Positions 1 through 9,807 of a stretch of 64,000 nt of DNA are shown piece by piece. Source of the DNA: Cepaea nemoralis (taxonomy: Eukaryota > Mollusca > Gastropoda > Stylommatophora > Helicidae). Below the pieces are notes generated by a model, which was not told where the DNA came from, ran no database searches, and saw nothing but the letters and a program-made list of their open reading frames with translations. Both the position numbers and the translations under genes were made by a program. The stretch is taken from positions 141,001 to 205,000 of the forward strand of contig JACEFZ010013490.1 in assembly GCA_014155875.1 (NCBI GenBank). Reading direction: 5' to 3'. The first letter of the stretch is position 1. Each line of letters opens with the position of its first letter.

Positions 1-127
1 CAACATCACGGCACACGGTTTAACCCATAAGAGCTCCGTTTTCCTCCTAACTCAAACCTGAGTCTGGAGAAACTCAGCTTAATGCACGAACTCCGTTGCT
101 TTGGCGAGGATCCTAAAATACTTTGGA

Positions 128-845
128 CATACACGGAGAACTTGATCACGAAGACATACCCGGAGAACTACATCACGGAAAAATACTCGGAAAATTACAT
201 CACGGAGACATACCCGAGAACTTCATCATGGAGACATACCCTAGAACTTCATAACAGAGACATATCCGAGAACTACATCACGGAGACATACCCGAGAACT
301 TCATCACGGAGATATACTCGACAACTACATCACGGAGACATACCCGAGAACTTCATCACGGAGATATACCCGAGAACTACATCACGGAGACATACCCGAG
401 AACTACATCACGGAGACATACCCGAGAACTACATCACGGTGACATACCCGAGAACTACATCACGGACACATACCCGAGAACTTCATCACGGAGATATACC
501 CGAGACCTACATCACGGAGACATACCCGAGAACTACATCACGGAGACATACCCGAGAACTACATCACGGAGACATACCCGAGAACTACATCACGGAGACA
601 TACCCGAGAACTACATCAGGGAGACATACCCGAGAACTTCATCACGGAGATATACCCGAGAAATACATCACGGAGACATACCCGAGAACTACATCACGGA
701 GACATACCCGAGAACTACATCACGGAGACATACCCGAGAACTACATAACGGAGACATACCCGAGAACTACATCACGGAGACATACCCGAGAACTACATCA
801 CGGAGACATACCAGAACTACATCACGGAGACATACCCGAGAACTT
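128..845. repeat. 26-bp minisatellite
   Basis: About 27 tandem copies of a 26-bp unit built on CATCACGGAGACATACCCGA plus GAACTA. Variants swap CTACATC for CTTCATC or GACATA for GATATA. The unit is not a multiple of three and has no stop codon in any plus-strand frame, so it reads through as a 26-residue periodic peptide. That open frame is a product of the repeat and there is no sign of a gene. Confidence 0.95.
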
Positions 846-939
846 CACAGTCCTCCATATACCCCTAGTCCGTGGCGTAGGTGTTACGAATGCAATTAGC
901 AATCCCGCATACCGTTTTCGAAACACATCTGCGGGCCAT

Positions 940-1080
940 ACGGAATTCGGCATTTGTTCCCATACATAGGTATGAGTGCCGGTCTTTAGAAAACAATGGC
1001 AAACTACTGAACGTAAACGTGTTCATAAATCACGGCTAACAAATGGTGAGGTTGACTGTCATGTCCTGTAAAGAATAAGC
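940..1080 (+). repeat. Dispersed repeat family, copy 1
   Basis: Shares GAGTGCCGGTC, AATGGCAAACTACTGAACG, GGTTGACTG and ATAAGCAAC, in that order, with the reverse complement of 9205-9990 and with 20235-20370. It is non-coding and of unknown class. The right edge near 1080 is set by loss of similarity. Confidence 0.6.
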
Positions 1081-1175
1081 AACTAACTGTAGTCCACCCA
1101 GCAGAACGGATCTGATCCCTTTGGATAGAAATAAAGGTAAGAAAATGTAACGATCTTGTCGTTATTCATAACCAC

Positions 1176-1194
1176 TTTATTACATGTATTTATT
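1176..1194 (-). terminator. Candidate poly(A) signals
   Basis: Two AATAAA hexamers on the minus strand (1189-1194 and 1176-1181) lie about 190 nt downstream of the stop codon at 1381-1383. They suit a short 3' UTR for the terminal exon. The region is AT-rich, so chance hexamers are possible. Confidence 0.45.
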
Positions 1195-1380
1195 TCATTC
1201 ATTTCACAAAAAGAGATTAGATTTTTAGTTACGAAGATTTACACAAAGACTATCCGTTTCTAAAGAAACTACATGATAGTTAAGTGTGTTCATTAATGTT
1301 ATCTATAACTCCAGAAAGTAGATAACATATCAGAGACGCTTTGAAGTCTGTTAGTTGTGGTTTCCAGTTCGTCACATTTC

Positions 1381-1669
1381 TCATCTTTTTATAAAAAAGC
1401 AGATAACAAAGATAGAGAGGCTGGCGGCCACCAGCGAAGCACTGATGTACTCCACATGCTTGTCGCGATCTGAGCGTCGCGTGATCTGGTAGGTGATGGA
1501 GAGTATGCAGTCTGTGTTGGTGGCGTGACGAAAGCCAAGTTGTTGGCGTGATGAAGACCAAGTTGCAGGCTGTAGATCCTCACGTCATTCTTCCCATGGC
1601 GGCCAGTGCACCTGGCCGTTGTCTGATCTGTGACTATGTCTAAGGCTGGATCAAACAGGACATCTGCTT
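1381..1669 (-). pseudogene. Terminal exon of an unidentified membrane protein, frame broken by a 23-bp duplication
   Basis: On the minus strand a pyrimidine-rich tract and CAG (1670-1672) precede a GC3-rich reading frame. It begins ADVLFDPALDIVTDQTTARC and continues with GRHGKNDVRIYSLQLGLHH. A second, equally GC3-rich frame follows (DCILSITYQITRRSDRDKH, then VEYISASLVAASLSIFVICF) and ends in IKR and a stop at 1381-1383. The last ~20 residues form one hydrophobic segment, so the product probably ends in a membrane anchor with a tiny tail. The two frames meet at an imperfect 23-bp tandem duplication (1517-1539 and 1540-1562, 19 of 23 identical). Removing one copy would put them in phase. One alternative frame stays open across the duplication but gives a low-complexity, unconvincing C-terminus. 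I do not recognise the family. The exon could be a recent pseudogene, an allele, or misassembled. Confidence 0.5.
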
Positions 1670-1754
1670 CTGAACCGAGGCAGTTGAACTGGGGGAGTTG
1701 AATTGGGGCAGGTTAACTAGGCGGACTTCTGACAGGGCTGGACTTTTGACAGGG

Positions 1755-2940
1755 CTGGACTTCTGACTGCGCGTGACTTTAGATATGAAGTGACTTCAGA
1801 CAGGACGTGACTTCAGACAAGATGGGACATGAGACAGAACGTCACTTCAGACAGGACATGATTTCAGACAAGATGGGACATCAGACAGGAAGTAACTTCA
1901 GACAAGACGGAACTTCTGATATGACATGACTAATGAAAAGACGGGACTTCAGACAAGACGGGACTTCAGACAAGGCCGGACTTCAGACAAGACGGGACTT
2001 CAGACAAGGCCGGACTTCAGACAAGACGGGACTTCAGACAAGACGGAACTTCTGATATGACATGACTTATGAAAAGACGGGACTTCAGACAGGACGTGAC
2101 TTCAGACAGGACGTGACTTCAGACAAGATGGGACATGAGACAGAACGTCACTTCAGACAGGACATGATTTCAGTCAAGATGGGACATCAGACAGGAAGTA
2201 ACTTCAGACAAGACGGAACTTCTGATATGACATGACTTATGAAAAGACGGGACTTCAGACAAGACGGGACTTCAGACAAGACGGGTCTTTAGACAAGACA
2301 GAACTTCAGACAAGACGGGACTTCAGACAAACCGGGACTTCAGACAAGACGGGACTTCAGACAAACCGGGACTTCAGACAAGACGGGACTTCAGACAAAC
2401 CGGGACTTCAGACAAGACGGGACTTCAGACAAAGCCGGACTTCAGACAAGACGGGACTTCAGACAAGGCCGGACTTCAGACAAGATAGGACTTCAGACAA
2501 GACGGGACTTCAGACAAGACGGGACTTCAGACAAGACGGGACTTCAGACAAGACGGGACTTCAGACAAGACGGGACTTCAGACAGAACGTGATGTCAGAC
2601 AAACCGGGACTTCAGACAAGACGGGACTTCAGACAAGACGGGACTTCAGACAAGACGGGACTTCAGACAAGGCCGGACTTCAGACAAGACGGGACTTCAG
2701 ACAAGACGGGACTTCAGGCAAGACGGGACTTCAGACAAGACGGGAATTCAGACAGAACGTGATGTCAGACAAACCGGGACTTCAGACAAGACGGGACTTC
2801 AGACAAGGCCGGACTTCAGACAAGACGGGACTTCAGACAAGACGGGACTTCAGACAAGGCCGGACTTCAGACAAGACGGGACTTCAGACAAGACGGGACT
2901 TCAGACAAGGCCGGACTTCAGACAAGACGGGACTTCAGAC
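1755..2940. repeat. 17-bp minisatellite
   Basis: About 65-70 copies of ACTTCAGACAAGACGGG. Units in the first 400 bp are diverged (GACAGGACGTG, GATATGACATG) and later units are nearly uniform, with a GGCCGG variant interspersed. A ~290-bp block with GATATGACATGACT is duplicated (around 1915 and 2050-2240). Open frames here come from the repeat. Confidence 0.95.
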
Positions 2941-3101
2941 CTGTTTCCTTGTCCAGCTGTTGTTGTTGGAAGTAGTGCCCCAGTGTACCACGTCATATGT
3001 TGTTTGATTTAGTTCCACAGTTTGCCGCCGTCTGCTTCCAGTGCTTTCTCCTGGACCTTTATTGTGGATGTGCGTATGTGTGGGTGTGTGTGTGATGTCT
3101 G

Positions 3102-3102
<1 letters not shown>

Positions 3103-3181
<79 letters not shown>

Positions 3182-3360
3182 CGTAGCCACTCGCAATCTC
3201 TCTCTTGCTCTCTCTCCCTCAATCTCTCTCTTATTCGTAGCCACTCTGTATCTCTCATTTACTCTCTGTCCCTCGCTGTCTCTGTCTGTCTCCATCTCTC
3301 TCTCCCTCTCTCCCCCTCTCTGTCTCCCTCCCTTCCCCTCCTCTATCTCCTCCTATCTCA
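3103..3360. repeat. (CT)n microsatellite and CT-rich tract
   Basis: A pure (TC)n run at 3103-3177 is followed by CT-rich sequence containing two copies of TTATTCGTAGCCACTC. No gene. Confidence 0.95.
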
Positions 3361-4340
3361 ATACTTGAGCTTATTATTTCAGCCTTGTGCGCCCATCTGT
3401 AAGACTGCGCCACGGTGCTAACTGACATGTTTTTGTGTGGCTGCATGAGGTTTCTGTGTGTCTACATCCTCCATGGTGGGTCGTGACTATCTTCCACATG
3501 TTTCTCCAGGCGGCCTGGTCTTTGAGATCAACTGTAGCTGGGCACGTTTCTGTCAAACCAAAAACATGGTGCACGGTTCTCCGATACTCCTACCGGTTAG
3601 AGGTTGTTGTGGTTGTATGCTCCATGCCGTGCACGCCATGTATTGTCTCCTTATAAATCACATGTAATGTTGTGTAATGGTAGCGGGTAGGGGTATCCCT
3701 TATCAAAGGAGAAGTAAGGCACCTCTTTCCCTCCGCTTGCCTACGTGACACCCTTGGGCAAGGTGGAGTATCCGTTTAGCCTCCCCCCCCCCCCCAAACA
3801 GGCAACGTGAAGCCATGGGGGCAGGTGGTAGATCTTATCGAGAGCAGCCGACAGATAGTTGTTGGTTATGGTTTCAAGTCAGCGACAGTGGGCAGAGATC
3901 TCTCAGTGGAGACAATGGCTACGGTCACCCAATCAGTATGGTCACTGCCAGGAAGGAAGAATGGTAGACTTCCCTCCTTATTGATTCCCGGGCAGAGGAG
4001 GCTCGTCAGCCTTGGTTGGTATCTCTTCTAAGAGAGGAAACTCTTAAGTCTAAAACCTCCACTGCTTTGCGGGTATACCCATATGGGAAAGGCTTCGGGA
4101 GTACACCCTGAGGACAAATCCGTAGATGGAGTACCTAAGACAGTTCCATGTTGTAAACAACATAGTTCTGGCAACTCCTGCCACGGCACCAATGCCAAGT
4201 TGCATTGGCAACTGCCTTTCCCTTAGTCAACATTGGCGACGGGGTTAGGAAGAACTTGCTACTGGGCAACAGCTGGTTCTCCGCATTCCTTGGCCAGGCT
4301 TGTGCCCTGGAGAGGTCATTTCAACACCGCGTAACAGCGG
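3361..4340 (+). other. Unclassified segment, possibly retroelement 5' UTR
   Basis: A poly(C) run lies at 3782-3795. It is followed by moderately GC-rich non-coding sequence with stops in all frames beyond ~75 codons. Phrases such as AAAACCTCCACTGCTTTGCG and GGCTTCGGGAGTACACCCTG have the look of a dispersed-element leader, but I cannot place it in a family. No splice-bounded coding segment was convincing. Confidence 0.25.
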
Positions 4341-4344
4341 CGAC

Positions 4345-5085
4345 ACAACAAAGATGTGTAACTATGACATTTATTGCATCCATAAATCCTATCTAATTTT
4401 GTGTAACTATGGTATGTGTTGCCTCTACAATTCCTATGAATTCGTTGTATCTACAAATCTTATAATATTTGTTGTACCTGTATATCATGACATTTATTTT
4501 CTCTATAAATATTTTGCAAATTTAGATGCCTCTGACAATTGTTGTCTCTATAAATAAAATGCAGAGTTGTGTACCTATGACATGTGTTGTATCTCTATAG
4601 ATCTAATTCAGCATTTGTTGTTCTATGCCATTTATTGCATCTATAAATCCAATGCAAGGTCAACCAGAGAGACGAATGGAGACGGATTGTATCTGCAGCA
4701 AAGAACCTCAATGGCTCGGAACGCTGAAGAAGAAGAAGAAGAAGAAGATAAATCCAATGCGATGCTGTGTACTTATGACATTTATAACCTTTATAAATGC
4801 AATGCAACGTAAGGTATTTATGACATTTCTTATCTTTATAAATAAAATGCAGTTGCAATGTTGTGCAACCATGGCATTCGTTTACACTCTATAAATCCAA
4901 TGCAATATTGGTTACCGATGACACTGCGTGTCTTTCTAACATTCGAATGAATCTTTTGTATTTATGAAAATTGTTGTCTCTATAAATATATTGCAATGTA
5001 TGTTGTGTACCCACTCCATCTCTATAAATCCTATAACATGCGTTGTCTCTATAAATCCTATGACATTTGTTGTCTCTATAAACCC
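4345..5085. repeat. Degenerate ~38-bp tandem array
   Basis: Diverged units centred on CTATGACATTTRTTGYMTC and TATAAATCCTATG/CAATGC recur at roughly 35-42 bp. High divergence marks an old array. It contains the small LINE insertion at 4656-4747. Confidence 0.8.
4656..4747 (+). mobile_element. Very short 5'-truncated LINE insertion with (GAA)n tail
   Basis: The plus strand reads VNQRDEWRRIVSAAKNLNGS then ER and a stop, which resembles the extreme C-terminus of many LINE ORFs (R/DEWRxIVxAAK). A (GAA)n tail follows at 4727-4747. The segment is flanked by ATAAATCCAATGC at 4643-4655 and 4748-4760, a 13-bp direct repeat that fits a target-site duplication. Because the host array itself contains ATAAATCCAATGC, the duplication is supportive but not decisive. 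Confidence 0.7.
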
Positions 5086-5177
5086 TATAAACTATAGACG
5101 AGATATATAGTTACTGAATATCTGAAAAGAAGTATCAGAGATTTAGGAACTATAGACGAGATATCAGAGTTTCAGTA
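5086..5177. repeat. 29-bp tandem array, left part
   Basis: Units of the form AGGAACTATAGACGAGATAT plus CAGAGTTT. It resumes at 7246 on the other side of the Helitron-like insertion. Confidence 0.75.
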
Positions 5178-5689
5178 TCTACACAAGATGTACATCTTAT
5201 ATATAAATTGCGATCTCCGTCTGTCTGTCTGTCTGTCTGTCCATATGTCCTTTATGCGCTCGCGAACGGCCCATCCGATTGAGATGACATTTTCTACACG
5301 TTTTCCTTTCATTCCAGCGCAGCCCACTGTCGTATTTTTTCTTCTTCTTCCTCCTCCTCCCTCCTCCCATTCCCAAAATACGTACGTAAATATATGATGA
5401 TGATGATGATGAAAGAATCCCCGAACCAAAACGCTAGGGAAAGGGAAGAAAATGACGTGACTACACAGAATCGTCACACGGCAATCATCATCATCATCAA
5501 GTGCCGTGCCGGCTGGCGTAGGCGTTCAACTCTGTTGCTGATATATATGCCTCCATGCCACGGCAATATCAATAACAATTCATCTTTTTATGTGTAAGGA
5601 AGTTATCTACAGTCGTGTAGAAGGGAAGAACAATCAATGGAAGGACCGAAATCACAGAACCTAGACGAGTATGAATTCGGAATGGCGAA

Positions 5690-6765
5690 CTCCCTCCTCC
5701 TCTCTTCTCCTCCTGCCTCTACCTCCTCCCCTCCTCCTCCCTCTACCTCCTCCCTCCACCCTCCTCCTCTTCCTCCTCCCTCTACCTCCTCCCCTCCTCC
5801 TCTCCCTCCTCCCTCCTCCTTCTCCCTCTTCCTTCTCCCTCTTCCTCTCCCTCCTCCTCCATCCTCCTCCCTCCTACTCCCTCCGCCTCCTCCCTCCTCC
5901 TCCCTCTACCTCCTCCCTCCTCCTCCCTCTACCTCCTCCCTCCACTCCTCCTCTTCCTCCTCCATCTACATCCTCCCCCTCCTCCCTTTCCCTCCTCCTT
6001 CTCCCCCTCCTTCTCCCTCCTCCTCCCTCTCCTCCTCCCTTCTCCTCATCCCCCTACTCCCTTCTCCTCCTCCCTCCTCCTCCTCCTCCTCTCTCCTCCT
6101 CCCTCCTCCCCTTTCGTCCTTCTACCTCCTCCCTCTACCTCCTCCCTCCTCCTCCTTCCTCCACATCCCTCTTCTCCCCTCCCTCCTCATCATTCCTCCT
6201 CCTCCTCCTCCTCCTCCTCCTCCCCTCCTCCTTCTCCCTCCTCCTTTTACCTCTTCCTCCCTCTCCTTCTCCCTCCACCTCCTCCCTCCTCCTCCTCTCT
6301 CTCCTCCCTCCTCCCTCCTCCCTTCCTCCTCCTCTCCCATCTGCTGCGTTCTCCTCCTCCCTCCTTCTCCCTCCTCCTCCCTCTTCCTCCTTCTTCCTCC
6401 TCACTCCTCCTTCTCCTCCCTCCTCCCTCCTCCTTCTCCCTCTTCCTCCTCCCTCTTCCTCCCTCTTCCTGCTCCCTCCGCCTCCTCCCTCCTCCTACTC
6501 TCTCCTCCTCCTCCCTCCTCCTCCCTCTCCCTCCTCCTCCCTCTCCTCCTCCTCCCTCCTCCTGCGTTCTCCTCCTCCCTCCTTCTCCCTCTTCCTCCTC
6601 CCTCCTCCTCCCCCTCCTCCTCCACCCTACTCCTCCCTCCTCTTCCTAATCCCTCCTCCTCCCTCCTATTCCTCCCTATTCCTCCTGTCTCCTGTCTCCT
6701 CCTCCCTCCTCCTCCCTCCTCTTCCCTCCTCCACCTCCCTCTTCCTCCTCCCTCCTCCATTTACC
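5690..6765. repeat. 1.1-kb (CCT)n-like polypyrimidine tract
   Basis: Almost pure pyrimidine on the plus strand, built of TCCTCCTCC with CTCCCTCC interruptions. All long frames here (serine/leucine/proline or glutamate/glycine/arginine runs) are artefacts. Such a tract could adopt triplex DNA. Confidence 0.95.
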
Positions 6766-6768
6766 CAA

Positions 6769-7116
6769 GACAGACAGACAGACAGATAGTCGGGAACGGG
6801 ATCTTATATGACTACTTATATGATTTAAATGAGATGCTCTCCGCCATGGGCTGGGCCGGGTCAGACAGACAGACAGACAGATAGATAGACAGACAGACAG
6901 ACAGACAGTCGGGAACGGGAACTTATATGACTACTTATATGAATTAAATGAGATGCTCCCCACCAAGAGTTGGGCGATGCCGGGCCGGGTCAGACAGACA
7001 GACAGATAGATAGTCGGGAACGGGAACTTATATGACTACTTATATGAATTAAATGAGATGCTCCCCATCAGGGTCTGGGCGAAGCCGGGCCGGGTCAGAG
7101 AGAGAGACAGACAGGC

Positions 7117-7147
<31 letters not shown>

Positions 7148-7245
7148 TAGTCGGTAACGGGAACGAGAACTTTTATGACTACTTATATGAATTAAATGAG
7201 ATGCTCCCCACCAGGGTCTGGGCGAAGCCGGGCCGGGTCAGCTAG
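6769..7245 (+). repeat. Four tandem copies of the Helitron-like 3' end
   Basis: Units end near 6864, 6993, 7098 and 7245. Each consists of (GACA)n, then CGGGAACGGGAACTTATATG, ACTACTTATATGAATTAAATG and a GGCGAAGCCGGGCCGGGTCAG-like 3' terminus. Only the last unit has CTAG. Slippage at the tetranucleotide run may have multiplied the end. Confidence 0.85.
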
Positions 7246-7640
7246 TGAACTATATACGAGATAATAGATGTTCAGGAACTATAGAAAGGTTATCAGAGAC
7301 TTGGAGTTACATTGACATGAACTATAGAATTGATATAAAACAGTCTAGAACTAAAAAAGGACATCAAAGAGTCAGGAATTATAGAAAAGATATCATAGAT
7401 TCAGGAACTATAGAAAAGATATCATAGATTCAGGAATTATAGAAAGGATATCAGAGAGTCAGGAACTATGGGCAGAATATTAGAGATTCAGGAACTATGG
7501 AAAGGACAATAGAGAGTCTAGAACTTTAAAAGTGATATCAGAAAGTCAGGGCTTCCTTTATCTCATCTATAGAGATGATATCAGGAGTCAGGGCTTCCTT
7601 TATTTGATCTATAGAAATGATATCAGGAGTCAGTGATTCT
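7246..7640. repeat. 29-bp tandem array, right part
   Basis: About 12 diverged units of CAGGAACTATAGAAAAGATA plus TCATAGATT. The last units change to AGTCAGGGCTTCCTTTAT. It ends just before the donor site of the P-loop exon. Confidence 0.85.
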
Positions 7641-7645
7641 CTTAC

Positions 7646-7733
7646 CTGATTTGCCGGCACCGAGAGCGCCCACAATGGCGAAGTTAAACTCCGGGACGAT
7701 GCCGTTGCGATGAAGATTGCGTCTGGCGCTCAT
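7646..7733 (-). CDS. First coding exon with a Walker A (P-loop) motif
   Basis: ATG at 7731-7733 (minus) opens MSARRNLHRNGIVPEFNFAI and continues VGALGAGKS, then one base (G) and a GTAAG splice donor (7641-7645). FNFAIVGALGAGKS is a beta-strand plus a GxxxxGKS nucleotide-binding loop, as in Ras-like GTPases and other P-loop NTPases. Codons are strongly GC3-biased, unlike nearby repeats. The ATG is the first in frame after a GC-rich leader. No following exon with GTPase motifs G2-G5 was found to the left. The donor phase (1) matches the phase of the exon starting at 1669, so the two could splice directly or through unseen exons. The exact subfamily is not resolved. Confidence 0.6.
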
Positions 7734-8520
7734 GTCCGGTCCGCCCTGTCACTCGCCGGCTGCCGCGACCCAAAACTTCACAATCTGCAGCTGCAATTAA
7801 TGCCCAATCTTCAGCTGCAATCAATGCCCAATCTTCAGCTGCAATCAATGCCCAAGTCTCTGGATTATCTAATCGTTAAGTAAATTTTTCACTGTGGAAA
7901 TTGTTTAGATAGAAACGTACATTTCCTTTTGGGAACTGTTTATAGAGAAATGTACATTTCCTGTCTGCATTCAGAATCCTTTCGTCTTGAGAAATTGTAT
8001 CCTGAAATCTTTGAGGATTTTCCGAACCTGCAGGTTCCAGATGTAAACAGTTTACATCAATTTAAACCAATTGGTAAACACAGAGCGAATGTTTTACTTT
8101 GTAGTCGGCACCGGCTGTCAACAGTTGCGGATGTGTCTGGGTTTTCAGATCATTGAATGCTCCCTGGTTGAAGTAGCCTGCACGAGGGGGTGTGGTGACC
8201 TGGTGAAAGTTACCAAGTAATCCAGGTTATCGGGTGAATGACCTCCGTTGATGCATTCGTGATAGACCGGGATTATGTGGGCGGTATCTCTAGTCTAGAT
8301 CAGCACCGAAGCCAGTTCAGGAAGACATCTTACTTAGATGGGGTTGGAACCCGCCAGCAAGGTCATTAGCCGCTCCATTGTCACAGGTGGCAAAGAAAGT
8401 AATTTAGTAACACATCATCTGGCACTGATGTCCACGTGTACAGCTGTTTGGGCAGAAGAGACATAGGTATGTGAGAACAGTGGTCAACTGAATGGACTTA
8501 GATTTGTGAAGCCACATCAA
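7734..8520 (-). promoter_or_regulatory. Upstream region of the P-loop exon
   Basis: Includes a GC-rich 5' leader (7734-7780) and three copies of CAGCTGCAATCAATGCCCAATCTT (the first variant) at 7787-7855, each carrying the E-box CAGCTG. No clear TATA box. The remainder shows no gene I can support. A 75-codon plus-strand frame at 7929 has no recognisable motif. Confidence 0.3.
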
Positions 8521-8525
8521 ACAAC

Positions 8526-9060
8526 ATGAGATATATACTTAACTACGAAAATGTTGATGCCACATCACACAACAGGAGATGCATACTTAACAGTGAAAGT
8601 GTTGAAACCACAATAAACAACGGGAGATACATACTTAACTTCGAAAGTGTTGAAGCCATCACAAACAACCGGAGATACATACTTAATTATGAAAGTGTTC
8701 ATGCCAGAATAAACAACGGGAGATGCATACTTAACTATAAAAGTGTCGATGCCACATTAAACAACGGGAGATGCATACTTAACTATGAAAGTGTTGATGC
8801 CACATTAAACAACAGGAGATGCATACTTAACTATGAAAGTGTTGATGCCACATTAAACAACAGGAGATGCATACTTAACTATGAAAGTGTTGATGCCACA
8901 TTAAACAACAGGAGATGCATACTTAACAGTGTTGATGTCACATCACACACCGGGAGATGCATACTTAACTATGAAAGTGTTGATGCCACATAAAGCAATG
9001 GGAAATACATATTTAACTACGAAAGTGTCCCTGACACAATAAACATCGGCAGATACATAA
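8526..9060. repeat. 48-bp minisatellite
   Basis: About 11 units of 48 bp containing GGAGATGCATACTTAACTAT, GAAAGTGTTGATGCCACA and AAACAAC. As 48 is a multiple of three, one frame reads as a 16-residue peptide repeat (CILNYESVDATLNN-like). No promoter or flanking coding sequence supports a gene. Confidence 0.9.
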
Positions 9061-9496
9061 TTACGACAACTCAAAGACCCAGTGTAAACGAAGTTAGAGC
9101 CTACTCACGAACACGACAAATTGTCTCCCCTGTTAAACAACCTCACATGGGATAACCCCCCACCCTACGGTTGGCTGTTTAGTTGGACATTCTCTCCGAT
9201 ACGTATTTGACAGAGAGAAAAGTAAGTTGCTTATCCTTTACAGGACGTCGCAGTCAACCCCAGCATTTTTCGCGGTACTTCAATTTTAATTCACCGCAAA
9301 CATAGGGAATTCCAGGGCACACGTCATATCCTGGAGTCCCTTTATTCGCGCTGTATCTCGGTGTGCATGACCTTGACCGGAATAGCGTTGTCGGTGTGCA
9401 GCAAATGGTTTAGTTATGTGTGTGAGTTGACCTGAATATTTCAGTGGTTGTATACTCTTGTGCACACTTAGGGGCTGTTATTGTGTGCTAATTTGT

Positions 9497-9512
9497 GACT
9501 CTGAAAAGGGCC
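9497..9512 (-). terminator. Second, imperfect histone-type stem-loop
   Basis: The minus strand reads GGCCCTTTTCAGAGTC. It has the same TTTC loop and position pattern as the stem-loop 41 bp upstream, but one stem pair is mismatched and one is a G-U wobble. It looks like a decayed duplicate. Confidence 0.5.
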
Positions 9513-9537
9513 CGTTCCGTTATGGCACTCTTCTAGT

Positions 9538-9553
9538 GGCCCTGAAAAGGGCC
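9538..9553 (-). terminator. Histone mRNA 3' stem-loop motif
   Basis: The minus strand reads GGCCCTTTTCAGGGCC followed by AC. This is a perfect 6-bp stem, a TTTC loop and the downstream AC of the metazoan replication-dependent histone mRNA 3' end (consensus GGYYCTTTTCAGRRCC). A purine-rich AGAAGAG follows within 5 nt, reminiscent of the histone downstream element. In the known family the stem-loop binds SLBP and the downstream element pairs with U7 snRNA. Function here is inferred. Confidence 0.7.
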
Positions 9554-9584
9554 CATTGCTGGATGATACTGCTGTATGCATGAG

Positions 9585-9605
9585 TTAGGGTTAGGGTTAG
9601 GGTTA
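9585..9605 (+). repeat. Short interstitial telomeric repeat
   Basis: Three TTAGGG units plus TTA, inside the MITE at 9274-9900. TTAGGG is the telomere repeat of most lophotrochozoans and vertebrates. Confidence 0.9.
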
Positions 9606-9662
9606 CAAAAAAGGCAACACTACTCTGCTGGTCGTGGACAGCTGCTGTCGGTTCAATAAACT

Positions 9663-9749
9663 TCATGACTGCAGAAAGCCAACGTAAACATGTACTACAC
9701 ACACTGTGTTACCGTTCGTCGCTCCTTTTTGGCGCCTTTTTCGCGCCAT
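9663..9749 (-). CDS. Small basic ORF (28 aa) inside the MITE
   Basis: The minus-strand ATG at 9747-9749 reads MARKRRQKGATNGNTVCVVH then VYVGFLQS and a stop. The N-terminus is strongly basic (RKRRQK). A TATA-like CTATATATAG lies about 50 bp upstream (9798-9807), and the histone-type stem-loop lies 110 nt downstream of the stop. The arrangement resembles a miniature histone-like transcription unit, but the peptide is not a recognisable histone. It may be chance. Confidence 0.25.
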   Translation of the reverse strand: MARKRRQKGATNGNTVCVVHVYVGFLQS

Positions 9750-9797
9750 GACACGCACTGAAAAAAACTTTAATTGACCGGAGATCCCCCACCAGTG

Positions 9798-9807
9798 CTA
9801 TATATAG
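9798..9807 (-). promoter_or_regulatory. TATA-like motif in the MITE
   Basis: The palindromic CTATATATAG lies 49 bp upstream of the small ORF start. The nearby (TA)n run lowers its specificity. Confidence 0.3.

Larger units (their letters stand above)
5178..7245 (+). mobile_element. Non-autonomous Helitron/Helentron-like element (HINE-type)
   Basis: The element begins TCTACACAAGATGTACATC, with a GATGTACATC palindrome, and ends GGGCCGGGTCAGCTAG, with GC-rich partial self-complementarity just inside the end. The base before it is A and the base after is T. A 5' TC, a 3' CTAG and insertion between A and T are the canonical Helitron signature. A (GTCT)n microsatellite near the 5' end (5217-5240) is typical of HINE/DINE-like relatives. 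It encodes no Rep-helicase. Most of the interior is a CCT-rich expansion followed by four tandem 3'-end units. The same 29-bp array flanks both sides. Element class is inferred from termini only. Confidence 0.6.

Noticed and set aside
82..969. 295-codon periodic frame
   Set aside because: Read-through of the 26-bp minisatellite, which is stop-free in all three plus frames.
5637..6884. Long open frames (up to 415 codons) in the CCT tract, both strands
   Set aside because: Low-complexity Ser/Leu/Pro or Glu/Gly/Arg runs from a polypyrimidine tract. No promoter, no start context, inside a Helitron-like element.
7929..8156. 75-codon ORF as a gene
   Set aside because: No motif, no splice or promoter context, and composition not clearly coding.
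9585..9605. True chromosome end
   Set aside because: Only three TTAGGG units embedded in a transposon with sequence on both sides.
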